From positions 46,538,465 to 46,602,464 of the forward strand of contig NW_024041150.1 in the NCBI RefSeq assembly GCF_014851395.1: DNA of 64,000 nucleotides, in the 5' to 3' direction. Numbering within the stretch: the first letter of the stretch is position 1; each line of letters starts with the position of its first letter. This DNA comes from Micropterus salmoides. Its lineage: Eukaryota > Chordata > Actinopteri > Centrarchiformes > Centrarchidae. The notes beneath the pieces are model-generated. The model was given only the letters and a program-made list of their open reading frames with translations, was not told the DNA's origin and searched no databases. A program made the translations under genes and the position numbers. Of the stretch, positions 11,571 to 22,600 are shown piece after piece.

Positions 11571-13090
11571 GTCCACATGTCAGAATCAGAAGGAGCTTTA
11601 TTGTCAAGTAGCGTTTTACACACACGAGGAATTTGCTGTGGTGATGAGGTGCTGCACGTAGACAAACATCCAGTCGACATAAATAAATGTGGAAATATAT
11701 AAATATGGAATAGAAGAACAACAGATACATACATGTGCATTATTCTGGGTCTGTGCAGATGTAACGCAACAGAAGAGAATATTGTGTACATATTAATATA
11801 TAACCTGACAACATAAAAATATACAACAAAGATCAACAATCAACAACAAATATGTGCAACATGTCAGGTCTGAGCCCGACACGAGATGAAACAGGATTTA
11901 TGTGCAGAGACATTTGTATCGTTTGTAAGTGGTCTTGTTAATGAGGCTGCAGACGGGAAGAAAGTGTTTGTGGCGAGAGGTTTTGGTCCTGATGGACCGC
12001 AGCCTCCTGCCAGAAGGGAGAGTCTGAAACAGTTTGTGTCCGGGGTGGGAGGAGTCAGCTGCAATCTTTCCTGCTCGCCACAGAGTCCTGGAGCCAATCA
12101 CCTTCTCTGCAGAGCGAATGATGCGCTGCAGCCTGCCCTTGTCCCTGGCGGTGGCAGCAGCATTCCAGATGGTGATGGAGGAGGTGAGGATGGACTCAAT
12201 GATGGAGGTGTAGAAGTGCACCATCATTGTCTTTGGCAGGCTGAACTTCTTCAGCTGCCGCAGGAACTACATCCTCTGCTGGGCCTTCTTGGTGAGGGAG
12301 GTGATGTTCAGCTCCCACTTGAGGTCCTGGGAGATGATGGTGCCCAGGAAGCAGAAGGAGTCCACAGTGGTGACTGAGGGGTCACACAGGATGATGGGGG
12401 GAGGGTGGAGCTGGGCTCTTCCTGAAGTCCACGACCATCTCCACTGTCTTCTGAGCGTTGAGCTCCAGACTGTTTCTGGTTGCACCAGGTCACCAGATGG
12501 CCGATCTCCCACCTGTAGGCGGACTCATCCCCACCAGAGATGAGCCCAATGAGGGTGGTGTCATCCGCAAACTTCAGGAGCTTGACAGACTGGTGACTGG
12601 AGGTGCAGCTGTTGGTGTACAGGGAGAAGAGAAGGGGGGAGAGAACGCAGCCCTGAGGGGATCCGGTGCTGATGGTCCTGGAGTCAGAGACTTGTTTTCC
12701 CAGCTTCACGCGCTGCTTCCTGTCTGTCAGGAAGTCTTTGATCCACCTGCAGGTGGAGTCAGGCACGCTCAGCTAGGAGAGCTTGTCCTGCAGCAGGCCC
12801 GGGATGATGGTGTTGAAAGCAGAGCTGAAATCCACAAACTGGATCCTGGTGTAGGTTCCTGGGGAGTCCAGGTGCTGGAGGATGTAGTGAAGGGCCATGT
12901 TTACTGCATCATCTACAGACCTGTTTGCTCTGTAGGCGAACTGCAGGGGGTCCAGGATCTGGTCTGTGATGGATTTTAGGTGGGACAACACAAGGCGTTC
13001 AAAGGACTTCATAACCACAGAGGTCAGGGCGACGGGTCTGTAGTGGTTTAGTCCTGTGGTCCTTGGTTTCTTGGCCCTTGTATTGATTTT
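11571..13090 (-). mobile_element. 5'-truncated L2-like LINE with broken ORF2
   Basis: Read on the minus strand this is the C-terminal half of a LINE reverse transcriptase. Successive pieces are SFERLVLSHLKSITDQILD, FAYRANRSVDDAVNMAL, IQFVDFSSAFNTIIPGLLQ, CRWIKDFLTDRKQRVKLG, SPQGCVLSPLLFSLYTN and the catalytic FADDTTLIG. They are followed by the C-terminal SAEKVIGSRTL region and a 3' tail with AATAAAGCTCC and TTCTGATTCTGA at about 11575-11600. A TAG at 12772-12774 and frameshifts near 12400 and 12230 kill it. The 5' end stops at about 13090, typical of truncated target-primed insertion. Confidence 0.9.
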
Positions 13091-13314
13091 ATTCATTTGT
13101 ATTTTATTTATTGTTCTGTTGTTTTGGTGTTTTATAAATAAATTCTGATCGATTGATTAATTAATGTTTTATTCTGACAGAAACATTTACATAATATGAA
13201 AGTATCTGAACATCATAAAGAGAATAATTCTGAATCATAACTCAGTAATTTAATGTCTTATTATGACAGAAGGCCGATTTAAAACATCTTGATGAAATCT
13301 TTTTAGAACTTTTT

Positions 13315-13441
13315 CAATCCCCCACTGTGTCCCTGAACAAGACACTTAACCCCTCGCTGCTCCAGAGGCGTGCGACCTCTGACACATAGCAGCTGTAAGT
13401 CGCTTTGGATGAAAGCATCAGCTAAATGCATAAATGTAATG
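13315..13441 (+). mobile_element. SINE or LINE-tail fragment
   Basis: The sequence contains CAAGACACTTAACCC, CTGCTCCAGAGGCG and the conserved tail GTAAGTCGCTTTGGATGAAA followed by GCATCAGCTAAATG. This is the tail class shared by fish tRNA-derived SINEs and their partner LINEs. The same element occurs inverted at 52961-53103. Only the 3' part is present here. Confidence 0.8.
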
Positions 13442-13758
13442 TACTCCTTGTAGTTATTTGTTTTATGTATACTTTATGTATTTATAGATCATAAACCTCA
13501 TCAGAACCTTTGAGGCTTCAGGGCAGATGAAGACCCTGCTGTAGGGTGTCAGTGCAGTGACCTCTTGTGGTCAGCTGACGCCGCTGCAGCCTGGTGCAGC
13601 TGGGAAAGACTCACGAGGCTGCAGGACTTTAAATCTTTTAAGTGCGTCTGGACTCAGAGGTAAAGGTTTGAATGTGCCCTGAGACGCTGTTCAGACTCCA
13701 TGGTGTAACTGTATACTGCATATTCGTGCAGTGTGTACGTGTTATACTACGTCTCCAC

Positions 13759-14930
13759 TAGAGCCCGACTGATCTGGGTTTATGGAGGACCGATGCCGAT
13801 ATTAAAGTGAAAAAGAGACGATATTTAGATTTAGAGAATGATTTGGAAAGTAGACCCCTTACCTGTATAAACTACACAGGCTGATACTGAAAGCTGGTAT
13901 GTATGTGGGCTATTAAATCTTTTCCTGAAGGGATTATGTTAATAAAATAGATTACAGTCTCAACAACTTAACATGTAAACAATTGTCCATCAGTAAATAT
14001 TTGTTGCAGGAAGGTGCAACTGTCACACATGACACACATGATCTGCAGCTTTGAGACTGAGAGAATTAAGATGTTAGAGGATATTTAGAAGTGAACTAGG
14101 GACAAATGTTGACTGGTCACTACAACTGTTTTAGAAATAAATCTACAATCACATCTGTCACCATTAACCTTCTGTGGGGCAGGACAAAGCCGGGGGAGTG
14201 CAGTGAAAAACGGGAGGGTTAGCAAGTCATGAAGGTTTGTTGAATCAAAGTTTAGTAGACCGCTAATTCTAACAAATACTAAGTTCCACTGTATAACAAC
14301 CCAGGGTGTTATCCTGTGGAACAACAGCAGTAATGATTTAAAATTATGTAAAAACTTATTGCAATTTAAATTTAAAAAAAGAATCCTTGATGGATATGAG
14401 CTGGAACAGTGATTTTCTTTTTTGATCTTCATATAGTTAAGTTTAGGTAAGTTACATAGTTTAAGTAGTTAAAACATATCAGTGAAGTGGGGATAGGACA
14501 AGAAAAGTAACTTCTCCCTACCCCCTTTGAACATGACATGTTATCTGGACAATCTGCAGATGATCTTTTTTTGTTGATTGTTTATTTTTATTCAGTAACA
14601 TGTTCAATAAAGAGTTGAAAAAAAAAATTGTTTACAGGAGAAGTGATGGGTCTGTTTTTATTATTAGAATTTAAATCATGTAATTAACGTGACAAATGAC
14701 GGACTCACCGCTAGCAGCCCTATGCCTGTTTCTACACACTGCAGTCAGCTGATTGTTGTCTTTAGTGGATTTTCTGGTGCAGCAGTGCGAGCTGCAGAAC
14801 TGTTTCTTTATCAATAGTCAAATATCTGCTGTCATAAACGCTGAAGCAGATTAAATGCAGTTAGCTCATATCGGCCGATAGTATCGGCCTGCCGATATCT
14901 CGGTCGGGCTGATATATCGGTCAGGTTCTA
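13759..14930. mobile_element. Non-autonomous hAT-like DNA transposon
   Basis: The ends are imperfect inverted repeats: TAGAGCCCGACTGAT at the left and ATCGGTCAGGTTCTA at the right (12 of 15 positions pair). Flanking octamers GTCTCCAC (13751-13758) and GTCTTTAC (14931-14938) agree at six of eight positions, fitting an 8-bp hAT target duplication. Subterminal CGATGCCGATATT and GGCCGATAGTATCGGCCTGCC are the repeated CGATAT motifs common near such ends. There is no transposase. A LINE tail is nested inside. Confidence 0.72.
14170..14630 (+). mobile_element. 5'-truncated LINE tail nested in the hAT-like element
   Basis: A translated stretch near 14300-14410 reads QGVILWNNSSNDLKL and LLQFKFKLKKRILDGYEL, the C-terminal WN-LK-KLK block typical of fish LINE ORF2. 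It is followed by about 190 bp of 3' UTR, CAATAAAGAGTTG and an A10 tail ending at about 14628. The 5' boundary is uncertain; an AGAAGTGA octamer at both 14087 and 14639 might be the target duplication, although 11 bp separate it from the A tail. Confidence 0.6.
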
Positions 14931-14938
14931 GTCTTTAC

Positions 14939-15600
14939 TTCAGCTGAAACAAACGCTGAGCAGCTGGACCATGACAGAAAATATACAAATCTGAATCAAC
15001 AGATAAAAAATAAACAACTTAAGAACTAAAGACTTCCTGTTGGTGGCATAAGAACCTGACTCAGTCCGATCAAATCAACCAATCAGACTACACCGTCTCC
15101 TCTGGACGTCATCATGTGTTGCATCATCATGTGATGTCACTTTATTTCACAGAAACAGAACAACCATTCATCTTTACAAAGCTCTTAAACACACCGCGAG
15201 AACTCCGTTAGCCTGCCCCATTTAAATCTATGGGCCCTGCTAGCAGTATTAGCATCCACTATTCACACCACTGGTTCCTGTTAACGCTGTTAGCATAACC
15301 TAAAACCCCAGGGGCCCCGTATAAACCAATGGGAACTCATTCACGTCAACGTGGACACTGGTAACAACGCTAGCATTGTTCAGTGAAATTAATGGGTTCT
15401 GCTAACAGTAACACTGCTAGCAACTAGATGCTCTGCTAACGCTAGCATTTCCAATTCAAATTAATGAGCACTGCAATCAATGGGATGCTAGCAGTGTTAG
15501 CATTTCCCAATCAAATCAATGGTCTCAATGGGTTCTAGCAGTGTTCAGTATAAGACTCGGGCAGGTTGACAGCAATGTCCACACATGGAACAGCTCGGGG
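14939..15600. other. Unassigned; degenerate GCTAGC-rich repeats
   Basis: No gene. Between about 15200 and 15550 a loose, diverged repetition of GCTAGCAGTGTTAGCATT and AATCAAATCAATGG-like phrases is visible, an old decayed minisatellite. Confidence 0.55.
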
Positions 15601-15639
15601 TCAGCTAAAGACCACATAAGGTCATGTAAACAGGTAACA

Positions 15640-16612
15640 TGAAGGTCAGGAGTCTATATGAAGGTCAGGAGTCTATATGAAGGTCAGGTGTCTATATGAA
15701 GGTCAGGAGTTGAAGGTCAGGTGTCAATATGAAGGTCAGGAGTCTATATGAAGGTCAGGAGTTGAAGGTCAGGAGTCTATATGAAGGTCAGGAGTTGAAG
15801 GTCAGGTGTCAATATGAAGGTCAGGAGTCTATATGAAGGTCAGGAGTTGAAGGTCAGGAGTCTATATGAAGGTCAGGAGTTGAAGGTCAGGAGTCTATAT
15901 GAAGGTCAGGGGTCTATATGAAGGTCAGGAGTTGAAGGTCAGGAGTCTATATGAAGGTCAGGAGTCTATATGAAGGTCAGGAGTTGATGACACACACATG
16001 GAACAGCTCGGGGTCAGCTAAAGACCACATAAGGTCATGTAAACAGGTAACATGAAGGTCAGGAGTTGAAGGTCAGGTGTCTATATGAAGGTCAGGTGTC
16101 TATATGAAGGTCAGGAGTCTATATGAAGGTCAGGAGTTGAAGGTCAGGTGTCTATATGAAGGTCAGGAGTCTATATGAAGGTCAGGTGTCTATATGAAGG
16201 TCAGGTGTCTATATGAAGGTCAGGAGTCTATATGAAGGTCAGGAGTCTATATGAAGGTCAGGTGTCTATATGAAGGTCAGGTGTCTATATGAAGGTCAGG
16301 TGTCTATATGAAGGTCAGGGGTCTATATGAAGGTCAGGAGTCTATATGAAGGTCAGGAGTTGAAGGTCAGGAGTCTATATGAAGGTCAGGAGTCTATATG
16401 AAGGTCAGGGGTCTATATGAAGGTCAGGAGTCTATATGAAGGTCAGGGGTCTATATGAAGGTCAGGGGTCTATATGAAGGTCAGGAGTCTATATGAAGGT
16501 CAGGGGTCTATATGAAGGTCAGGGGTCTATATGAAGGTCAGGAGTTGAAGGTCAGGAGTCTATATGAAGGTCAGGGGTCTATATGAAGGTCAGGGGTCTA
16601 TATGAAGGTCAG
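15640..16612. repeat. 19-bp minisatellite overlapping the stop codon of the MOGAT-like gene
   Basis: The unit is GTCTATATGAAGGTCAGGA with a 14-bp short form GTTGAAGGTCAGGA; about 50 units. A segment of roughly 70 bp (from ACACATGGAACAGCTCGGGG through GTAAACAGGTAACATG) appears at 15580 and again at 15993, so part of the array plus its flank was duplicated as a block. On the minus strand the unit reads CTGACCTTCATATAGAC; its rightmost copy supplies the last codons and the TAG of the gene. Each unit carries TGAAGGTCA, which fits the TNAAGGTCA nuclear-receptor half-site by motif only. Confidence 0.95.
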
Positions 16613-19600
16613 GTGCTGGTGTTCGTCGAGGCCGTAGCTGTGTTTGTGCTGCTCGAACAGTTCACTCAGACTCTCCAGGTAAACTTTATGGAGACACTCG
16701 ATGTCCTCACTGCTGGGACTGGGAGTCTGGACAACTGGTATCGGCTTCCCCACTGAAAACAGAGTAGGGGGTTGTTAGCTATGATGCTAACTGTTGCTAA
16801 CACCACAGCATCCTTAAATGAACAGTGTGCAGGATTCAGTGGCATCTAGCGGTGAAATTACACTTCACCACCAACTCAGTACCCCCTCCCTCCCTCCCTT
16901 CCCCAGTGTTTGGTTTGTCCTTTCTGGGTTTCTGTAGAAACATGGTGGACTCCTTTGTGGATATAAAGGGCTCATTCTAAGGTTACGAAAACACAACAAC
17001 AACTCTAATTCTCAGCTAAGTAGAGTCACTTAATCGTACACACTGAACCTTTAGACACACAGAGATAAAACTGTAATCCATCTTCTCCAACAATTCTAGC
17101 TCAACATTAGGTAAGATGTCTGTGAAGATTCTCAGTCATCCAGGTCATAGTTCTCCAAAGAAAGTTAACCTTCATTCATGTGACTCTAACCTTTGTTGGA
17201 TAATGTTGAGTAACTTTTGTAGTAAATGTAGTAATCATACCAATGGTGTTGATGGGCTTCCTGTAGGGCAACAGTCCAAAGCTGTACTGGAAAACTCCTC
17301 TAGCGTGAAACAGAGGCATCGCGACTCCCATGATGCTCTGCAGCCGGTTCTGTGCACACAGGACAACATTTGAAACGTCAACTAACAAGAAGAATCTGCT
17401 CTGTTGATAGGTTGCTATTGTGTGGTTGCTACGTTGCTCGATGCTCGAGCTATGACCTCAGTGTTCACGCTGTAGACTTGCAGGTGGAAGACATGGATAG
17501 AATGGTTTGTCCAACATGCAGAGACAAATAAAGGTATGCTAGCTATGTTTACTGGATTGATTTTAGCCTGATAGCTAGTGTCGTGTTACCACGGCACTTT
17601 CAGACGCTCTGTTTGCCATTTCACAGAGGTGCTGGGATAAACTGGCCTTATATAAACCCTGTCACAACCATTCACAGGATTTTGTTTTATAATTTGCGGA
17701 AACCTTTAACATAAGTACGACTTAAAAAGCAACCACTCATACAGCAAAGTGTATAGAATATTTAGCCTATGACTGATCAATCAACAACAAAGTCAAAGTA
17801 AACATTACACAGCTTAACAAGCAATAACCAAAACATTCCCAATTTATCCAATCCTTATTGTCAGTGTTGGGCAAGTCACTCTGCGTCCCCTCTTCTTCCC
17901 AACTAGTCACTCTGCGTCCCCTCTTCTTCCCCACTAGTCACTCTGCGTCCCCTCTTCTTCCCCACTAGTCACTCTGCGTCCCCTCTTCTTCCCCACTAGT
18001 CACTCTGCGTCCCCTCTTCTTCCCCACTAGTCACTCTGCGTCCCCTCTTCTTCCCCACTAGTCACTCTGCGTCCCCTCTTCTTCCCCACTAGTCACTCTG
18101 CGTCCCCTCTTCTTCCCCACTAGTCACTCTGCGTCCCCTCTTCTTCCCCACTAGTCACTCTGCGTCCCCTCTTCTTCCCCACTAGTCACTCTGCGTACCC
18201 TCTTCTTCCCCACTAGTCACTCTGCGTCCCCTCTTCTTCCCAACTAGTCACTCTGCGTCCCCTCTTCTTCCCCACTAGTCACTCTGCGTCCCCTCTTCTT
18301 CCCCACTAGTCACTCTGCGTCCCCTCTTCTTCCCCACTAGTCACTCTGCGTCCCCTCTTCTTCCCCACTAGTCACTCTGCGTCCCCTCTTCTTCCCCACT
18401 AGTCACTCTGCGTCCCCTCTTCTTCCCCACTAGTCACTCTGCGTACCCTCTTCTTCCCAACTAGTTACTCTGCGTCCCCTCTTCTTCCCAACTAGTCACT
18501 CTGCGTCCCCTCTTCTTCCCAACTAGTCACTCTGCGTACCCTCTTCTTCCCCACTAGTCACTCTGCGTCCCCTCTTCTTCCCAACTAGTCACTCTGCGTC
18601 CCCTCTTCTTCCCCACTAGTCACTCTGCGTACCCTCTTCTTCCCAACTAGTTACTCTGCGTCCCCTCTTCTTCCCAACTAGTCACTCTGCGTACCCTCTT
18701 CTTCCCAACTAGTCACTCTGCGTCCCCTCTTCTTCCCCACTAGTCACTCTGCGTCCCCTCTTCTTCCCCACTAGTCACTCTGCGTCCCCTCTTCTTCCCC
18801 ACTAGTCACTCTGCGTCCCCTCTTCTTCCCCACTAGTCACTCTGCGTCCCCTCTTCTTCCCAACTAGTTACTCTGCGTCCCCTCTTCTTCCCAACTAGTC
18901 ACTCTGCGTCCCCTCTTCTTCCCCACTAGTTACTCTGCGTACCCTCTTCTTCCCCACTAGTTACTCTGCGTACCCTCTTCTTCCCAACTAGTCACTCTGC
19001 GTCCCCTCTTCTTCCCCACTAGTCACTCTGCGTCCCCTCTTCTTCCCCACTAGTCACTCTGCGTCCCCTCTTCTTCCCCACTAGTCACTCTGCGTCCCCT
19101 CTTCTTCCCCACTAGTCACTCTGCGTCCTCTCTTCTTCCCCACTAGTTACTCTGCGTCCCCTCTTCTTCCCAACTAGTCACTCTGCGTCCCCTCTTCTTC
19201 CCAACTAGTCACTCTGCGTCCCCTCTTCTTCCCAACTAGTCACTCTGCGTACCCTCTTCTTCCCCACTAGTCACTCTGCGTCCCCTCTTCTTCCCCACTA
19301 GTCACTCTGCGTACCCTCTTCTTCCCAACTAGTTACTCTGCGTCCCCTCTTCTTCCCAACTAGTCACTCTGCGTACCCTCTTCTTCCCAACTAGTCACTC
19401 TGCGTCCCCTCTTCTTCCCCACTAGTCACTCTGCGTCCCCTCTTCTTCCCCACTAGTCACTCTGCGTCCCCTCTTCTTCCCCACTAGTCACTCTGCGTCC
19501 CCTCTTCTTCCCCACTAGTCACTCTGCGTCCCCTCTTCTTCCCAACTAGTCACTCTGCGTCCCCTCTTCTTCCCAACTAGTTACTCTGCGTCCCCTCTTC

Positions 19601-22600
19601 TTCCCAACTAGTCACTCTGCGTCCCCTCTTCTTCCCCACTAGTTACTCTGCGTACCCTCTTCTTCCCCACTAGTTACTCTGCGTACCCTCTTCTTCCCAA
19701 CTAGTCACTCTGCGTCCCCTCTTCTTCCCCACTAGTCACTCTGCGTCCCCTCTTCTTCCCCACTAGTCACTCTGCGTCCCCTCTTCTTCCCCACTAGTCA
19801 CTCTGCGTCCCCTCTTCTTCCCCACTAGTCACTCTGCGTCCCTCTTCTTCCCCACTAGTCACTCTGCGTCCCCTCTTCTTCCCCACTAGTCACTCTGCGT
19901 CCCCTCTTCTTCCCCACTAGTCACTCTGCGTCCCCTCTTCTTCCCCACTAGTCACTCTGCGTCCCCTCTTCTTCCCCACTAGTCACTCTGCGTACCCTCT
20001 TCTTCCCAACTAGTTACTCTGCGTACCCTCTTCTTCCCCACTAGTCACTCTGCGTACCCTCTTCTTCCCCACTAGTCACTCTGCGTACCCTCTTCTTCCC
20101 AACTAGTTACTCTGCGTACCCTCTTCTTCCCCACTAGTCACTCTGCGTCCCCTCTTCTTCCCCACTAGTCACTCTGCGTCCCCTCTTCTTCCCAACTAGT
20201 CACTCTGCGTACCCTCTTCTTCCCAACTAGTCACTCTGCGTACCCTCTTCTTCCCCACTAGTTACTCTGCGTACCCTCTTCTTCCCAACTAGTTACTCTG
20301 CGTACCCTCTTCTTCCCAACTAGTTACTCTGCGTACCCTCTTCTTCCCAACTAGTTACTCTGCGTACCCTCTTCTTCCCAACTAGTTACTCTGCGTACCC
20401 TCTTCTTCCCAACTAGTTACTCTGCATATCCTCTTATGGCACAATAACGGTAATAACGTTACTTAAAGCAGTACCTCTCTCTGCCTGTTCTCCGGTTCTC
20501 CGTTAGCTTCTTGGCTAACAGCTGACTCTAACAACAGAAGGTCCGGTGCCGCTGAGCTGCAGCGCGGTCGTGCATTCACATCGGGGATGGTGCGTTTAGT
20601 AGCGCAGCGTTACTTGAAATAGTAACTAATAATATAACTGTTTTGGAAATAGTAATCCGATACATTACTCTTTACTGGGAAACGTAATATTGCAGTATTC
20701 CTGCCCAACACGTTAGGCACCACTGATGCGCGACAGCGACTGTGGAATTGGCAGCTGAACTTTTTTTTTTTTATTACAGTTCTGCATGATTCATGTGGGT
20801 CCGATTTTCAGGTCAGAAAATCCGGATTTCTGGATTAATCTGGAAAAAAAATCACATCCCTGGCTTTTGTTTGATAGGGAGCATTATCATGCCATTATAT
20901 CATCGTATAAGTGGCAATAAATGGACTTAAAATGACAAAAACATCTTTTATAGCAATTAATTCTTGGACAATATTTTATCTAACACAAGTAGTTATCATG
21001 TCATGTCAGGACTAACTAAAACCTCACTCTCCATCCAGGAGCTGTGCTTGGTCAGACCAGGTCCAAACACAGTGTCCGAGACCGACAGAGGCCAGGAAGT
21101 AGAGTAGGAGCTGATTTACAGGCTCCGATCAGAATTAATTCTTTGTGAGTAACGTCACGTTGATCAGACTGCAAGTCTTTGTTCCTGAGAAGGTGTCAGA
21201 TCTTTACTCCTGTGTTCTGAACAGCACGACCTGTGTGAAAGAAACGTGGTGGGTTAATCAGTGTGACCTCTGACCTGCAGCGTCCTCAGAGGAGAGCCGG
21301 TGGGATTCTCCATCTGATCAAACAACTCGTTCTCTCCAAAGGAAAAGACAGGAACCAGCTGAGCCCTGCACACAAACACGCAGTCAGTATACTGTTTGTA
21401 AGTCCACCTCTTGGAGCCCCGCCCCCATCATAAGCTCCACCCACCCGTGTTTGAGAGCCAGTTTGATGAAGCCCTTCCTGTTTCGGACCTGGAACGAAAC
21501 GCACAGGCGTTCAGTCTCATGAAAATCAGTGACATGAACCTTTTCTCCCGACTTTCATATCTTCCAGCCAGCAAGCTGGTGGACTCTTTACTGAACCAGA
21601 CGACGGCGTTTCCCTCAGGTACTAGCGCGCTAACGTTGGCTCAGGTAGATCGTAACTATTTGTAATCTCTAGGTGGGAACTAGTTAGTGAGCTTTGACCT
21701 GGGTTAATGTAGTGATGATGAGCAGTCAGTGAACGTTCCCAGGTCATAGTTTCCAACCGGACTGGGTGAAGACACTCCAAGACCTTTCACCTCTCGTGCA
21801 AGAGGCTTCTTCTCAGTAACGCAGCTGATGTGTCCACACTGCCTCACAGAGGAATTTAACTACTTCTCTTTACTTCATCCTCTACTGAAGCAACACGGCT
21901 GCACTCTGACTGACCGTCTGGACTCTGTTAGAGACTTGCAACACAATCAGAGACAGACGTTTCTCAGAAAGTCAGGAGACCTCAGTCGGATCTAATTCAT
22001 TCAGTAAGGTGACGGAATAAAACCTACCTGCAGCGTTAAAGCTCCCGGTCGGGCGTCCAGAGACTCTGGAGCTCCGCCCACCGCGATGACAGCAACGTTA
22101 CCTCCTTCAGGACGACTGACCAGGTATGACAGGCTGGCCTTAGAGCTGGACACCAGGCCTGGCAGAGAGACAGGTGGGGGACAGACAGGTTAATAAAGAC
22201 AGGCTGGCCTTAGAGCTGGACACCAGGCCTGGCAGACAGACAGGTGGGGGACAGACAGGTTAATAAAGACAGGCTGGCCTTAGAGCTGGACACCAGGCCT
22301 GGCAGAGAGACAGGTGGGGGACACACAGGTTAATAAAGACAGGCTGGCCTTAGAGCTGGACACCAGGCCTGGCAGACAGACAGGTGGGGGACAGACAGGT
22401 TAATAAAGACAGGCTGGCCTTAGAGCTGGACACCAGGCCTGGCAGAGAGACAGGTGGGGGACAGACAGGTTAACAAAGACAGGCTGGCCTTAGAGCTGGA
22501 CACCAGGCCTGGCAGACAGACAGGTGGGGGACAGACAGGTTAATAAAGACAGGCTGGCCTTAGAGCTGGACACCAGGCCTGGCAGAGAGACAGGTGGGGG

